Shown here piece after piece: positions 53,544 through 62,707 of a stretch of 64,000 nucleotides of DNA (its first letter is position 1; each line of letters begins with the position of its first letter). This DNA is from SVFI01 sp964519385 (GTDB lineage: Bacteria; Bacillota; Clostridia; Lachnospirales; Lachnospiraceae), in assembly GCA_964519385.1 (NCBI GenBank), contig CAZFLR010000001.1, forward strand, positions 1-64,000. Reading direction: 5' to 3'. The position numbers were made by a program, and so were the translations under genes. The notes beneath the pieces are model-generated. The model was not told the DNA's origin, did not search any database, and saw only the letters and a list, made by a program, of their open reading frames with translations.

Positions 53544-54959
53544 TTAATATGCGTTTTTGTTGATAAATCCTTTGAAAATCGTCAAAAACAAAATCTTAAT
53601 ATCCAGCCCCATAGTCCAGTTTTCAATGTAATACAGGTCACAATCAATACGCTTGCGGATAGAGGTATCTCCCCGGTATCCGTTGACCTGTGCCCATCCC
53701 GTCATTCCCGGACGAACCTGATGCTTTATCATGTATCTTGGTATTTCTTCTTTAAACTTCTCCACAAAAAACGGTCTCTCAGGTCTTGGACCGACCAGAC
53801 TCATATCTCCCATAAGAACATTAAAAAACTGTGGCATTTCATCAATACTTGTCCTGCGCAGAATCTTGCCGATTCCCGTTACACGCGGATCATCCCTCGT
53901 TGTCCATTCCTTCTTTTCCTCGTGCGGCTTCTGCACTTCCATCGTGCGGAATTTGTACATCTGGAACGGCTTATTGTGAAGCCCGACCCGCTCCTGCTTA
54001 AATATCACAGGCCCCTCGCTTGTCGCCTTAATCAATATCGCCGCAAGAATGAGGATTGGCGAAAACAGAACAATCGCAAAAAGTCCTCCGCAAATGTCCA
54101 CAACTCTCTTCAATATCATATTCAGTGTATTGGTAAGCGGTACATGACGTATATTAATTACCGGAAGACCGTTTAAATCCTCCGTATACGGCTTACTCGG
54201 AATGACACTGTTATAATCCGGGATAAACTTCGTATGCACACCGGACTTCTCACAGAGACTTACAATCTCTTCCAGTCGCCCGTAATCTTCAAGGGCAAGC
54301 GTAACAGCAATCTCATCCAGCTTATTCTGCGGAAGGATGTAAAACAGATTGTCAATCTGCCCGATGACCTTAACGCCCCTGTACTCAATACCTCTCGGAA
54401 TCTTATCATCCAGAATTCCCCTGACTACATATCCCCACTGCGGATTCTGACGTATTCTGTCAATGTAAAGCTCTGCTGCCCGTGAATAGCCGACCAGAAG
54501 AATATACTTCACATTGTACCCTTTTTTGCGCAGCACGCGGAGCCATTTGTGAATAGCCAGACGGAATGCAGAATCACCGATGATATTAAACACATAAAAG
54601 TAAAAAATCATCGTTCGTGAAAAATCGTCCAGATGGAGAAAGAACAGTGCGCCGATAAAAAGCACAAAGCCTACCGTGTTGGCGCGGATGACATTATATA
54701 CCTCTCTCTTGATGCTTCCGGCACGTTTGGCCGTATACATATTGAAAAGATAGTACAAAAATAAGTACCCCGGAACAATCAGGTACAGGGCACTAAAATA
54801 AGTACGCCCGCTCAGTGTTCCAATCTCGGGTCCCGTATAAAACGGCTCAATCCCGCTTCGGAACTTCAAAAACCAGGCGCATACATATGTCAGTATAATA
54901 ACGAGTGCATCAAGCAAAACATGCAGTCTATTAAAAATTTTCTGATTATCTTTTATCAT
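53544..54959 (-). CDS. Polyprenyl glycosylphosphotransferase (WcaJ/CpsE-like initiating enzyme)
   Basis: A 471-aa enzyme that transfers a sugar-1-phosphate to undecaprenyl phosphate, the first membrane step of exopolysaccharide synthesis. Four N-terminal transmembrane helices, a Rossmann-like domain (about 145-250), and a C-terminal bacterial sugar transferase domain with RTSIDEMPQFFNVLMGDMSL and GPRPERP. The sugar donor is not readable. AGGTG lies 7 bases before the ATG. First gene of a two-gene transcript with its own promoter. Confidence 0.93.
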   Translation of the reverse strand: MIKDNQKIFNRLHVLLDALVIILTYVCAWFLKFRSGIEPFYTGPEIGTLSGRTYFSALYLIVPGYLFLYYLFNMYTAKRAGSIKREVYNVIRANTVGFVLFIGALFFLHLDDFSRTMIFYFYVFNIIGDSAFRLAIHKWLRVLRKKGYNVKYILLVGYSRAAELYIDRIRQNPQWGYVVRGILDDKIPRGIEYRGVKVIGQIDNLFYILPQNKLDEIAVTLALEDYGRLEEIVSLCEKSGVHTKFIPDYNSVIPSKPYTEDLNGLPVINIRHVPLTNTLNMILKRVVDICGGLFAIVLFSPILILAAILIKATSEGPVIFKQERVGLHNKPFQMYKFRTMEVQKPHEEKKEWTTRDDPRVTGIGKILRRTSIDEMPQFFNVLMGDMSLVGPRPERPFFVEKFKEEIPRYMIKHQVRPGMTGWAQVNGYRGDTSIRKRIDCDLYYIENWTMGLDIKILFLTIFKGFINKNAY

Positions 54960-54994
54960 GGTCTATCACCTATTATCAAACACATGCCATGAAC

Positions 54995-55023
54995 ATTTTA
55001 CCCCATTTCAGGTAAAAGGTCAA
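54995..55023 (-). promoter_or_regulatory. Promoter of the sugar transferase/LCP operon with internal dyad
   Basis: TTGACC (55018-55023), 17-base spacer and TAAAAT (54995-55000) on the minus strand. The spacer contains ttttacc (54996-55002) and ggtaaaa (55011-55017), a 7-bp inverted repeat with an 8-base loop. Confidence 0.75.
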
Positions 55024-55991
55024 CCTTCCGTCAGTCTGCGGAAAAGGTTCAGCCATAACTCAATCTGTACTCTGCAATAGCATGATATATATCGAAATCT
55101 GAACGGGAATTTCTTTCTTCGTCCTTTGGGCGAAAACGAGAGACGGACTCCTCTCCACAGCCCCCGGATGTACACCCATCCAAAGCCTTTTTTTATAAAA
55201 AACAACATCTTAATCAAAAATCCTGCCACAAGAAACGGCGCATTCAGCAGAATCTGCAACAGAGGCATATTCTTGGCAATCAGGTAAATACTGTTTTGTG
55301 CGGAAAGATTGATTTTGAACTCATTGTAACGGGAACCGCTAAAGCCGCTTCCCGCATGATATACAACTGCCTGCGGACAATATCCGTTTTTATATCCGCG
55401 GAGCCTTGCGCGATATCCGATATCGATATCTTCAAGGTAGGCAAAATGAAGCACGTCAAAATAGCCTATCTGCGAAAAAACCTCCCTGCGATAAATTGCA
55501 GCTCCGGCACAGGCAGCAAACACGTCACCGGCGGCCGTAAAGCGCGTCGCCGATTTTCCTTTCCCCCGCGAGAATGCCCATCCGAGTGCGCAATAATAAT
55601 CTCCCGCATCATCGATAACCTCCGGCTGCTTCATGCACAGCATCTTTGAGGAGAAACTGAAATACTCCGGATGCTCCTCCATCGCCTGTTCCATGCGGAA
55701 CACAAAATCATGCTCCGTCACCGTATCATTATTCAAAAGCAGCACATAGGGTGTCAACGCTTCACGGATTCCCACGTTCACCGCATGACTGAAGCCTGTG
55801 TTTTCTGCAAGCTCAATTACCTTAACCCACGGAAAACGCTCCTTTACAAAAGCGACACTCGCATCGGTCGAGCCATTGTCCACCATAATTGTATCAAACT
55901 CCGTCTTTTTGGAACGTCTGAGAAAATTAAGACAGTCTTCCAGATATGAAATTCCGTTATAATTCGGTATTACAACCGTCGTTTTTGCCAT
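55020..55991 (-). CDS. Glycosyltransferase family 2 with membrane tail
   Basis: A 323-aa GT2 enzyme. VVIPNYNG starts the fold, the DxD region reads LLLNNDTV, and CAGAAIYRREVFSQIGYFD and YLEDIDIGYRARLRG are typical of rhamnosyl-like transferases. A hydrophobic segment (about 245-270) may attach it to the membrane. It overlaps the previous gene by 22 bases, and GAGGG precedes its ATG, indicating coupling. Last gene of the large exopolysaccharide operon. Confidence 0.88.
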   Translation of the reverse strand: MAKTTVVIPNYNGISYLEDCLNFLRRSKKTEFDTIMVDNGSTDASVAFVKERFPWVKVIELAENTGFSHAVNVGIREALTPYVLLLNNDTVTEHDFVFRMEQAMEEHPEYFSFSSKMLCMKQPEVIDDAGDYYCALGWAFSRGKGKSATRFTAAGDVFAACAGAAIYRREVFSQIGYFDVLHFAYLEDIDIGYRARLRGYKNGYCPQAVVYHAGSGFSGSRYNEFKINLSAQNSIYLIAKNMPLLQILLNAPFLVAGFLIKMLFFIKKGFGWVYIRGLWRGVRLSFSPKGRRKKFPFRFRYISCYCRVQIELWLNLFRRLTEG

Positions 55992-57268
55992 AATTTATCC
56001 CTCACAACAAAATCCGGCAGATACACAAGTCTGTAGTTTTCCCTGCCGGCAATATCATCCAAGCCATCCCTGTAGCGCAAACACCTCTCAGGTGCACTGT
56101 CCGCATCCAGCTTTAAGGCTGCCTTATGCATATATCCGCCGTACCTTGCATTCATTCCCAAAAACAGTTCTTTTCCGTCAACCACCGGACCTGCCGTTAT
56201 ACGTCCGAAAAGAACGGCTTTTCCGCAGACACCGGCCACATCCCTTCGCACGGTAAAAATATCCGGAAGATAGGTTATCTCATAAAAGCCCAGATGTTTG
56301 GTATGTTCCACCGAAACATTCCACTCATTTTTCGCTGCAAAATTTTCAAGTGCTCTTTTCCCGGCCTCATACGCATAGCGTTTACTCTCCGGATTCTCGG
56401 CCGTGGATGCCATATGAGCACGCCAGTGATACAGAATCTTCGGCACATGACCGATTCTGCTCTTCATATAATCCGCCGCATATGGAATATACGCTTCCGC
56501 AAGAGAATTTTCGCGGTCAAGCTCATATACTGCCTGTAAAAACAAATCATAATCCTGCGCCCCGTTAAAAGCCGGTCGAAAAGCCAGTTTTTCCATCAGG
56601 TCTCTTCTGAGCACGGTAAAATGGCATATATAATTATTGGACAGAAAAAAATCAAAATTGAAATCCGGTTTAAAATTCGGCTCAAAATGGAAGGCCCCGT
56701 CCGCACTGACCTTATCTTCATCCGTGTACACCATGGCATAATCTTCTTTTTCAAGAAGAAGTGCAACTTCGGCAAGTGCATCCGGGTGCAGAAGATCATC
56801 ATGATCCAGGAGTCCAATATAATCCCCGTCTGCATATTTCAGTGCCTCATTTGTATTTTCCGAAATCCCTCTGTTCTCCTTAAGGCGGACATAACAGATT
56901 CTTTCATCCTCATAATCTGCCATCTGCTTTTCAAGCACATCCGTTTTGGAGGCATCCGCAATTACGAGCTGCCAGTTTGGATAGGTCTGTCTGCACACGG
57001 AAGAAACCATCTCTGAAAAAAATTCCGGATTCGTCTCATATGCCGGAACCACAATGCTGAACCGGTATTCTTTTGTAAGCATGCGCAGCTCCTTCGGTGT
57101 CACGGAGCGCGTCGGCTCTTTGGCATTCTCCGCCGAAGCTTTGTAAGCATCTGCCCTCACCTGATCCTGATCTGCCCCGAACAGTCCCAGACGTTCTGTC
57201 ACCGCCCGGAAGGTAGAGACAAAACCATTTCTTTTCCAAAACGAAATCGTTCTGCTGATCTGACTCAT
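55970..57268 (-). CDS. Glycosyltransferase family 2
   Basis: A 432-aa protein. After an N-terminal helical extension (1-60), the GT2 fold starts with FSIVVPAYETNP, the metal motif region is GLLDHDDLLHPDA, and DEDKV and GAQDYDLFLQAVY follow. A C-terminal part (about 290-432) is beta-rich and may bind the acceptor. ATG 57268 follows AGGAGG. Sixteen bases after the membrane-protein gene. Confidence 0.87.
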   Translation of the reverse strand: MSQISRTISFWKRNGFVSTFRAVTERLGLFGADQDQVRADAYKASAENAKEPTRSVTPKELRMLTKEYRFSIVVPAYETNPEFFSEMVSSVCRQTYPNWQLVIADASKTDVLEKQMADYEDERICYVRLKENRGISENTNEALKYADGDYIGLLDHDDLLHPDALAEVALLLEKEDYAMVYTDEDKVSADGAFHFEPNFKPDFNFDFFLSNNYICHFTVLRRDLMEKLAFRPAFNGAQDYDLFLQAVYELDRENSLAEAYIPYAADYMKSRIGHVPKILYHWRAHMASTAENPESKRYAYEAGKRALENFAAKNEWNVSVEHTKHLGFYEITYLPDIFTVRRDVAGVCGKAVLFGRITAGPVVDGKELFLGMNARYGGYMHKAALKLDADSAPERCLRYRDGLDDIAGRENYRLVYLPDFVVRDKLWQKRRL

Positions 57269-57284
57269 AATTCCTCCTGCCATA

Positions 57285-58904
57285 TCAATCAGACATCTCT
57301 GTCTTCTTTTTCATAATCAAATAATAAATCGCATAAAATAACACGCAATATCCAAACAGATACACGGAATAGTAATACATAAACAGTCTTGACGGTGCCG
57401 TCAAAAAGATGAGCGGTACCTTTACCAGTACTGACAGCACCAGTGCAAGCATCGTCCACTTCCGTTTCAGCGCAAGCAGAATTGCCACAACCGTCAAAAG
57501 CAGAATTGACGGTATCGGGGAATAGACATAATCCGTTATTGCAAACTTCACGTCATAGTTGTCCGAAGCGCGAAGCTCCAATATTTTAATAACACCCGTT
57601 CTTAATCTGTCGCTGACGGGAGTGGATAAAGGATATTCACGGAACGCTTCATAATTTGGCACTCCTTCCGCCGAAAACAACAGTGTCGTGTTTTCCAGAA
57701 GATCTGACGAATCACAAAAGGTTGTCCATCGCTCCCCCAGAAAAACCTGCCAGTGCTTTAATGCCAGTCGGTAAAACGCTGACTTAAACTGTGCGAACTG
57801 CTCCGGTGTGTATTCCCTCTGGAATCCCGGTTCTCCCCAGAACATATTAATTCCGGACTTTCCTTCTGCTGCCTTCTGCAGAGTCAGTTCCACATTCACA
57901 ACCTGATCTATCACAGCCAGAAGCTCCCGGTCCCCTGCATCGCCATTTTCATCCGCCGCCTCAATGAGCGGAACCAGAGGAAGCACAACACTTGTCAGCT
58001 CATACTGTTGTCCGCTGGTCAGCTTTTCGCCGATTTTCTGCGGCGCAAATAAAATAACAAACACTATTATATATATCATTATCTGTTTCAAACCCCTGCG
58101 TCCTTTTCCTATCAGAAGAAGCAGCAGCGGATACACCACAACATAATAAATAGCTTCAGTTCTCCAGACTGTCACCACTGCCGCCAGCAGAGTGATGTAA
58201 AGCATCCGCGTTTTTTCCCCTTCATCCGGTTCTCTTCCTTCAGCCACGTGCTTTGCAAGAAAGAACAGCTCCGCAATGAGCAGAACCTCCAAAAAAGCAT
58301 ACAGACTCATCCTCATCGGATACAGATTAGAATCCAGCACCGGGAACATGAAAAACGGCACCATCAAAAGCACCCACGCGATGCCTCCCCTGCCCCTGTA
58401 TTCGTCCGTGCAGAGCTTCACAAGTCTTGCCACAATCGCCGAGATACAGGCACACTGTACAATAATCACCCCCGCCGGAAATGGGAGAAGCATAAGAGCC
58501 AGTATATAAAAAACGCTAGTTATATAATTTTGCCAAAAATGCGGAAACAGTTGAACAGAGCTGCTGAGAATACCAAACTCATCCATCCGCCATATCCCCG
58601 GCCAGGTCAGCAAAAGCAGTACCGTCATAAACAGCATATAGCCGCATGCCGCCTTCAGATACCGCCGTTCCACATGCGAAGCCGCCCAAAATGCTGCCTG
58701 CCACAAAGCAATGAGCATAATTAAAAAAACAATTTTCACGCCAATGGTCTCAATGCTTCGCAAAAGCTGTTTCGCGGTCGATGCATCCAGCCATGCATAG
58801 GTAAAAATGAGTCTGTCCGTAAAAAAGCTCACGGCAAAATGCACCAATGCTGCTATCAGCGCAGTCTTATTCAGTTTTCTGCCTGTTTTTTTGACCCAAT
58901 TCAT
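57285..58904 (-). CDS. Polytopic membrane protein, GT-C-like, exopolysaccharide locus
   Basis: A 539-aa protein with about 12 transmembrane helices. The first large loop carries WRMDEFGILSSS, an acidic motif similar to those of GT-C or flippase-associated proteins, and an extracytoplasmic region (about 300-460) lies before the last helices. No family assigned. ATG 58904 has GAGGA 9 bases upstream; the TTG further up overlaps that ribosome site. Within the operon between the nucleotidyltransferase and GT2 genes. Confidence 0.7.
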   Translation of the reverse strand: MNWVKKTGRKLNKTALIAALVHFAVSFFTDRLIFTYAWLDASTAKQLLRSIETIGVKIVFLIMLIALWQAAFWAASHVERRYLKAACGYMLFMTVLLLLTWPGIWRMDEFGILSSSVQLFPHFWQNYITSVFYILALMLLPFPAGVIIVQCACISAIVARLVKLCTDEYRGRGGIAWVLLMVPFFMFPVLDSNLYPMRMSLYAFLEVLLIAELFFLAKHVAEGREPDEGEKTRMLYITLLAAVVTVWRTEAIYYVVVYPLLLLLIGKGRRGLKQIMIYIIVFVILFAPQKIGEKLTSGQQYELTSVVLPLVPLIEAADENGDAGDRELLAVIDQVVNVELTLQKAAEGKSGINMFWGEPGFQREYTPEQFAQFKSAFYRLALKHWQVFLGERWTTFCDSSDLLENTTLLFSAEGVPNYEAFREYPLSTPVSDRLRTGVIKILELRASDNYDVKFAITDYVYSPIPSILLLTVVAILLALKRKWTMLALVLSVLVKVPLIFLTAPSRLFMYYYSVYLFGYCVLFYAIYYLIMKKKTEMSD

Positions 58905-58921
58905 ACCATGCAATCCTCATT

Positions 58922-59653
58922 TTATGCCTTGTACGTTTCCAAAAAATAATTCAGCTCTTCCGGTGTTCCGAGTACGTGCACCCTGTCATAATCCACAATG
59001 GAAATACGCACATCCCCGCCCTCGGAAATCAGGTAATTGTACAAAGGTGCCACATATTTTTCACCTTTTTCAAGCTTTTCCTCACTTGAGTAATACTCAT
59101 TATAAAGCTGTTCATAAAGACGACAGCTTTTAAAATAATACGCGCCGAGCGTACAGTTATCGGAAACGCGCTCTTTCTCACGCACCTCGACAACCTTTCC
59201 GTTTTCATCGAGCTTCGCAAAGCTCCAGTGATCTCCCTCTGCATGAAAGCACGGTATAAAACCATCTCCTGCTATCTGCTCTTCTCTCATTTCATATGCT
59301 TCCACATAGGTATCAATATTATAAATCATAAGAGCCGAATCCGGATCCCACACATCCTTTGCGAGCATTGCCGTCGTTGCCTGGCCGTCCGTCAGATAAT
59401 CAATTCCAATTACTTTTACGTTGCGAATCCCTATTTTATTACAGATATCATGGATAAATGCCTCCGATTCATCCTCTTTTCTCACAACAAAAATATAATC
59501 ATTTTCCGGGTTTTCAAATCCCTTCAGGCTTTCCATAGACCACTCAAACAAAGTCTTTCCGTGTGCCTCTATCTGATATTTAGGCACCGTATATCCTGCC
59601 TTTCTGAATCTGGAACCCAGTCCTGCCATTGTAATTACAACTGTAAACTTCAT
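58922..59653 (-). CDS. Sugar-phosphate nucleotidyltransferase-like protein
   Basis: A 243-aa GT-A-fold nucleotidyltransferase. The activation loop MAGLGSRFRKAGYTVPKY matches the GxGxRF...PK pattern of capsule-associated NTP transferases, and YNIDTYVEA supplies a metal aspartate. The nucleotide and substrate cannot be read. ATG 59653 has GGAGG 8 bases upstream. It could make an NDP-sugar or NDP-alcohol that decorates the polymer together with the HAD and kinase genes of the same operon. Confidence 0.82.
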   Translation of the reverse strand: MKFTVVITMAGLGSRFRKAGYTVPKYQIEAHGKTLFEWSMESLKGFENPENDYIFVVRKEDESEAFIHDICNKIGIRNVKVIGIDYLTDGQATTAMLAKDVWDPDSALMIYNIDTYVEAYEMREEQIAGDGFIPCFHAEGDHWSFAKLDENGKVVEVREKERVSDNCTLGAYYFKSCRLYEQLYNEYYSSEEKLEKGEKYVAPLYNYLISEGGDVRISIVDYDRVHVLGTPEELNYFLETYKA

Positions 59654-59696
59654 CTGTACGCCCTCCATTTTGTTAATTCCTGTTTTAACTTATAGC

Positions 59697-60374
59697 TTAT
59701 ATGGTTATTTCTCCGTCATGTGCCATCAACGATGCTCCGAAAACACCGTCCAGCTCCATCAAATCCTTCAGCAGTTCCTGCTCTTTGGTTGTCTTTAAAT
59801 CAAAAATCATATCCAGACTTTCAGCGGACACATTGCGCGATTTTACCTTTGCTCTCTTTGCATAGGTTTTGACCACCTCTGCTATCTCAGGCTCGCTGTC
59901 AATCCCCTTTGCATTGACAACCAAAAGAACACTTGCCTTTCCCGCCGGCGTAAGCTCCAGCATGAAAAGTCCTATGGTAATCACAAGTGAAGTGATAATC
60001 GCTATCTTATACATTTCTGCTCCACAGATAATTCCGGCACTGATGGACCAGAAAAGAAAAATCAAATCCATCGGATCCTTAATTGCCGTCCGGAAACGAA
60101 CAATGGACAGGGCACCGACCATACCGAGTGAAATCACAAGATTTGACTGCATTGCCAGAATAATACTCGCCGTAATCACAGCTATGAGCGACAACGAAAT
60201 ATTGAAGGTCTTTGAGTAATAATTTTTTCTTGCCGCCACGTAATATACAACAAAAATGTACAGCGCAATCAGACAGGTCACTGAGAGCGTCACCAGAATG
60301 CGCGGTGTTGTGATGTCTGTTCCGCTAAACCCTTCCAAAAATGATTTTTTAAAGATGTCCGAGAATGTGTTCAT
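59697..60374 (-). CDS. DUF4956 membrane protein
   Basis: A 225-aa protein with about four transmembrane helices (from residue 28 to 140) and a soluble C-terminal domain (about 145-225). SLGMVGALSIVRFRTAIKDP is the DUF4956 hallmark. Members are frequently encoded next to VTC-domain proteins; the function is unknown. Its ATG overlaps the VTC gene stop (ATGA), so translation is coupled, and a direct complex is plausible. Confidence 0.88.
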   Translation of the reverse strand: MNTFSDIFKKSFLEGFSGTDITTPRILVTLSVTCLIALYIFVVYYVAARKNYYSKTFNISLSLIAVITASIILAMQSNLVISLGMVGALSIVRFRTAIKDPMDLIFLFWSISAGIICGAEMYKIAIITSLVITIGLFMLELTPAGKASVLLVVNAKGIDSEPEIAEVVKTYAKRAKVKSRNVSAESLDMIFDLKTTKEQELLKDLMELDGVFGASLMAHDGEITI

Positions 60375-61069
60375 ACTTTTTTCCTCTTTCTGCACAAATA
60401 ATACTTTGAAAATGTGGTCTGTCTCAAATGTCCTATATCCAGTCTTGCCTTGATGTGCGCCGGCAAAAACTCATCATACTTTACCTCCAGCAGATGCCTT
60501 CCCTTAGGAAGCACCGGCTCTTTTATCAAGTCCTTTTCAAAAAAGTGCGCATAGTCTGTGGACGCTGCGATATTCCTGTCAAAGGTTACTCTGACATTAC
60601 CCCGCGAATCCACATAGGGTATACGGTCATATACAACCATAACCTTCGGCTGCATCCGCCGTGTACGCATCAGCACCAGAAACTGCTTTAACAGCTCCGG
60701 ATAATTTTCAAAAGAATCACTGTCCATCGGAAGTGTTCTCCCCTCTATCAGGGTTGTTGCCTGTTCTCTTGTCAGAGGAGCCGAATACTTGCGCGTTTTT
60801 CCGTTTTGTTTCACCTTTTTTTCAAGACGGATGGCCTTGTCCTCAGCATTGTAAATCCTTATTCTGTACTTTGCTCTCGGATCTGTCCCTGCCTCGTTCT
60901 GATAATAGCAGGTATCAGCAAAATCATCAAAATATATACTGCGGATATGATAAAATCCACGCTCCGAGGCATGGGAATCTTTACTCATAACCGGGCCGAT
61001 ACGCCCGGTCAACAGTGCAATATCCTTTTCATCAATCTGAAATTTATATTCATGTCTGCTTTTTTTCAT
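60371..61069 (-). CDS. VTC-domain protein, predicted polyphosphate polymerase
   Basis: A 232-aa protein built almost only of a VTC tunnel domain. Basic and acidic tunnel residues are visible in RHEYKFQI, HIRSIYFDD, KYRIRIYN, RLEKKVKQ, FDRNIAAS and LLEVKYDEFLP, matching the pattern of the yeast Vtc4 active tunnel. In yeast this domain makes polyphosphate from ATP. It lacks an SPX domain and membrane helices; DUF4956 may supply the membrane part. Activity on another phosphate polymer is possible. Confidence 0.87.
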   Translation of the reverse strand: MKKSRHEYKFQIDEKDIALLTGRIGPVMSKDSHASERGFYHIRSIYFDDFADTCYYQNEAGTDPRAKYRIRIYNAEDKAIRLEKKVKQNGKTRKYSAPLTREQATTLIEGRTLPMDSDSFENYPELLKQFLVLMRTRRMQPKVMVVYDRIPYVDSRGNVRVTFDRNIAASTDYAHFFEKDLIKEPVLPKGRHLLEVKYDEFLPAHIKARLDIGHLRQTTFSKYYLCRKRKKV

Positions 61070-61084
61070 ACCGGCCGCTCCCGT

Positions 61085-62704
61085 TTACTCTGTCAGCTCT
61101 TCTATATAGGCATCGACAAATTCCAGTCTCTTTTTGGTAAATTCTTTCATAAACGTGATATCTTCACCGGCATTTCCGTTCGGCCAGCGCGTTTTTTCAC
61201 GCTCCATCGCACCGGAATTCACAATTTGCTCTAAAATTGCATCCATATGTGCATATATCTGTTCTGTTGAAAATGCGCCGCTGCGCCACCTGCTCCATTT
61301 ATCTGCTGCAAGTGCTGCGGCCCCCTGCGCATCAAGCTCCACTACCCTTGTCCCCGGCTGGAATTTGACAATACTCTCAACCTCTTTCATCGACTCTGTG
61401 CAGTAAAACTCATTTTCTGCGTAAAGCGCGCCAAAGGAAATATTCATATCCCAAGGAATAAAATATCCGTAGGAACCGGTTTCCTTCCGGCGTGAAATAT
61501 AATAAATGTTCTTATTTTCATTATCAAACCCGGCTATTGCCTGAAAAAACAGCCAGTTGTCCACAAGATTGGAAATATCCGTAATTTCCCCTATTCTCTC
61601 CGCAAAATCCCCGTCTTCCATTTCCATGCAGACCGCCAGGTCATACAAAGGCTTCCATTCCTCCTCATTTCCGAGAACGGTATCGCCCTTTAAATAAAAG
61701 CCGCCGCGATAATCCGCCTGCTCAGAATCCGGCAGTTCTCCCACAAAATACCCGGAAATCCACGGAGCAGAATATTTCTTTTTGTAAATGCGTTCAATTA
61801 CCTCTTCCCCCGACTGAAGCTGGATTGAAACCTTATCCATCCCCAGTTGTTTGCGGTCAACCGGATGTGTCAGAAGATACAGACCGGCATATCCGCCATT
61901 GACAATGACCTCCACATATTCTCCGGTCACTCCGAATTTTTTTCCGTATGGATTATTCTCCGCACCCACTTCCTGCCAGAGCTCCATGGCAAGCTTATCA
62001 CGGATTCTTGAATTATCCGCATACAGGCTGTTCAAAATCCAGTCATCATCCTTGCGGATGCCAAGAAGATTTTTATCCGCCTTTTTGATGCTTCCATCCT
62101 CCTTCTGCTCCTTCAGCTTCAATCTGAGGCTTTTTTTCTCATAAGAAAGGCTGGTATTTCCACGAAGCGTGCTTGTGGTAAGGGATTTCGTGACCCAGTC
62201 ACCGGAATGCTCCGTATCATAAAGAGTCATCTCATACAGCAGCTCCCCACCTTCTGTAAAAAGCTCCGTCCCCTCAAAGGTCATAACCGGAAGCCCGGTC
62301 AGCTTGAGATAATATTTCTCATATCCTTTTTCAGAAACGGCATAAAACGGAATCGAACGATTCCCGGCTATCAGAGAAAGCTTGTCCTGCTTCGTGAAAT
62401 CCTCCGTAAAGAGTACTTCCTCTCCGCCTTCTGTCTCAAACGCCCCATTCTCCCATTCGCTCTCTTCCATGGAAAGCGGCAGAAAAAAAGTCTTGCCGGC
62501 AGAATCGCTGGCAAGTATTTCTCCATTGAATTTGAGCTTCAGATTCATTGTCTCTGAATGCAAGGAAAGCCTCTGTTCAATTTTTTCCGCTCTTGCAGGA
62601 CTGATAACCGAAAGGGTCATTCCTCCCTTCCGGTCCAAAAAACAGCCGAGCAGACTGACCGTCACAAGGCCCGCTATACTAAGTGCAAGGAGCCATTTTC
62701 TCAT
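61085..62704 (-). CDS. CotH-family kinase-like lipoprotein
   Basis: A 539-aa predicted lipoprotein (signal peptide with lipobox LLGC, Cys21) carrying a CotH domain. Typical segments are STLRGNTSLSYEKKS, RIRDKLAMELW, GYVEVIVNGGYAG-like EYVEVIVNGGYAGLY, and FIPWDMNISFG near the metal-binding aspartate. CotH proteins are atypical kinases; in Bacillus CotH phosphorylates coat proteins. GGAGG precedes the ATG. It is three bases after the HAD gene and 15 before the VTC gene. Confidence 0.86.
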   Translation of the reverse strand: MRKWLLALSIAGLVTVSLLGCFLDRKGGMTLSVISPARAEKIEQRLSLHSETMNLKLKFNGEILASDSAGKTFFLPLSMEESEWENGAFETEGGEEVLFTEDFTKQDKLSLIAGNRSIPFYAVSEKGYEKYYLKLTGLPVMTFEGTELFTEGGELLYEMTLYDTEHSGDWVTKSLTTSTLRGNTSLSYEKKSLRLKLKEQKEDGSIKKADKNLLGIRKDDDWILNSLYADNSRIRDKLAMELWQEVGAENNPYGKKFGVTGEYVEVIVNGGYAGLYLLTHPVDRKQLGMDKVSIQLQSGEEVIERIYKKKYSAPWISGYFVGELPDSEQADYRGGFYLKGDTVLGNEEEWKPLYDLAVCMEMEDGDFAERIGEITDISNLVDNWLFFQAIAGFDNENKNIYYISRRKETGSYGYFIPWDMNISFGALYAENEFYCTESMKEVESIVKFQPGTRVVELDAQGAAALAADKWSRWRSGAFSTEQIYAHMDAILEQIVNSGAMEREKTRWPNGNAGEDITFMKEFTKKRLEFVDAYIEELTE

Positions 62705-62707
62705 TTC

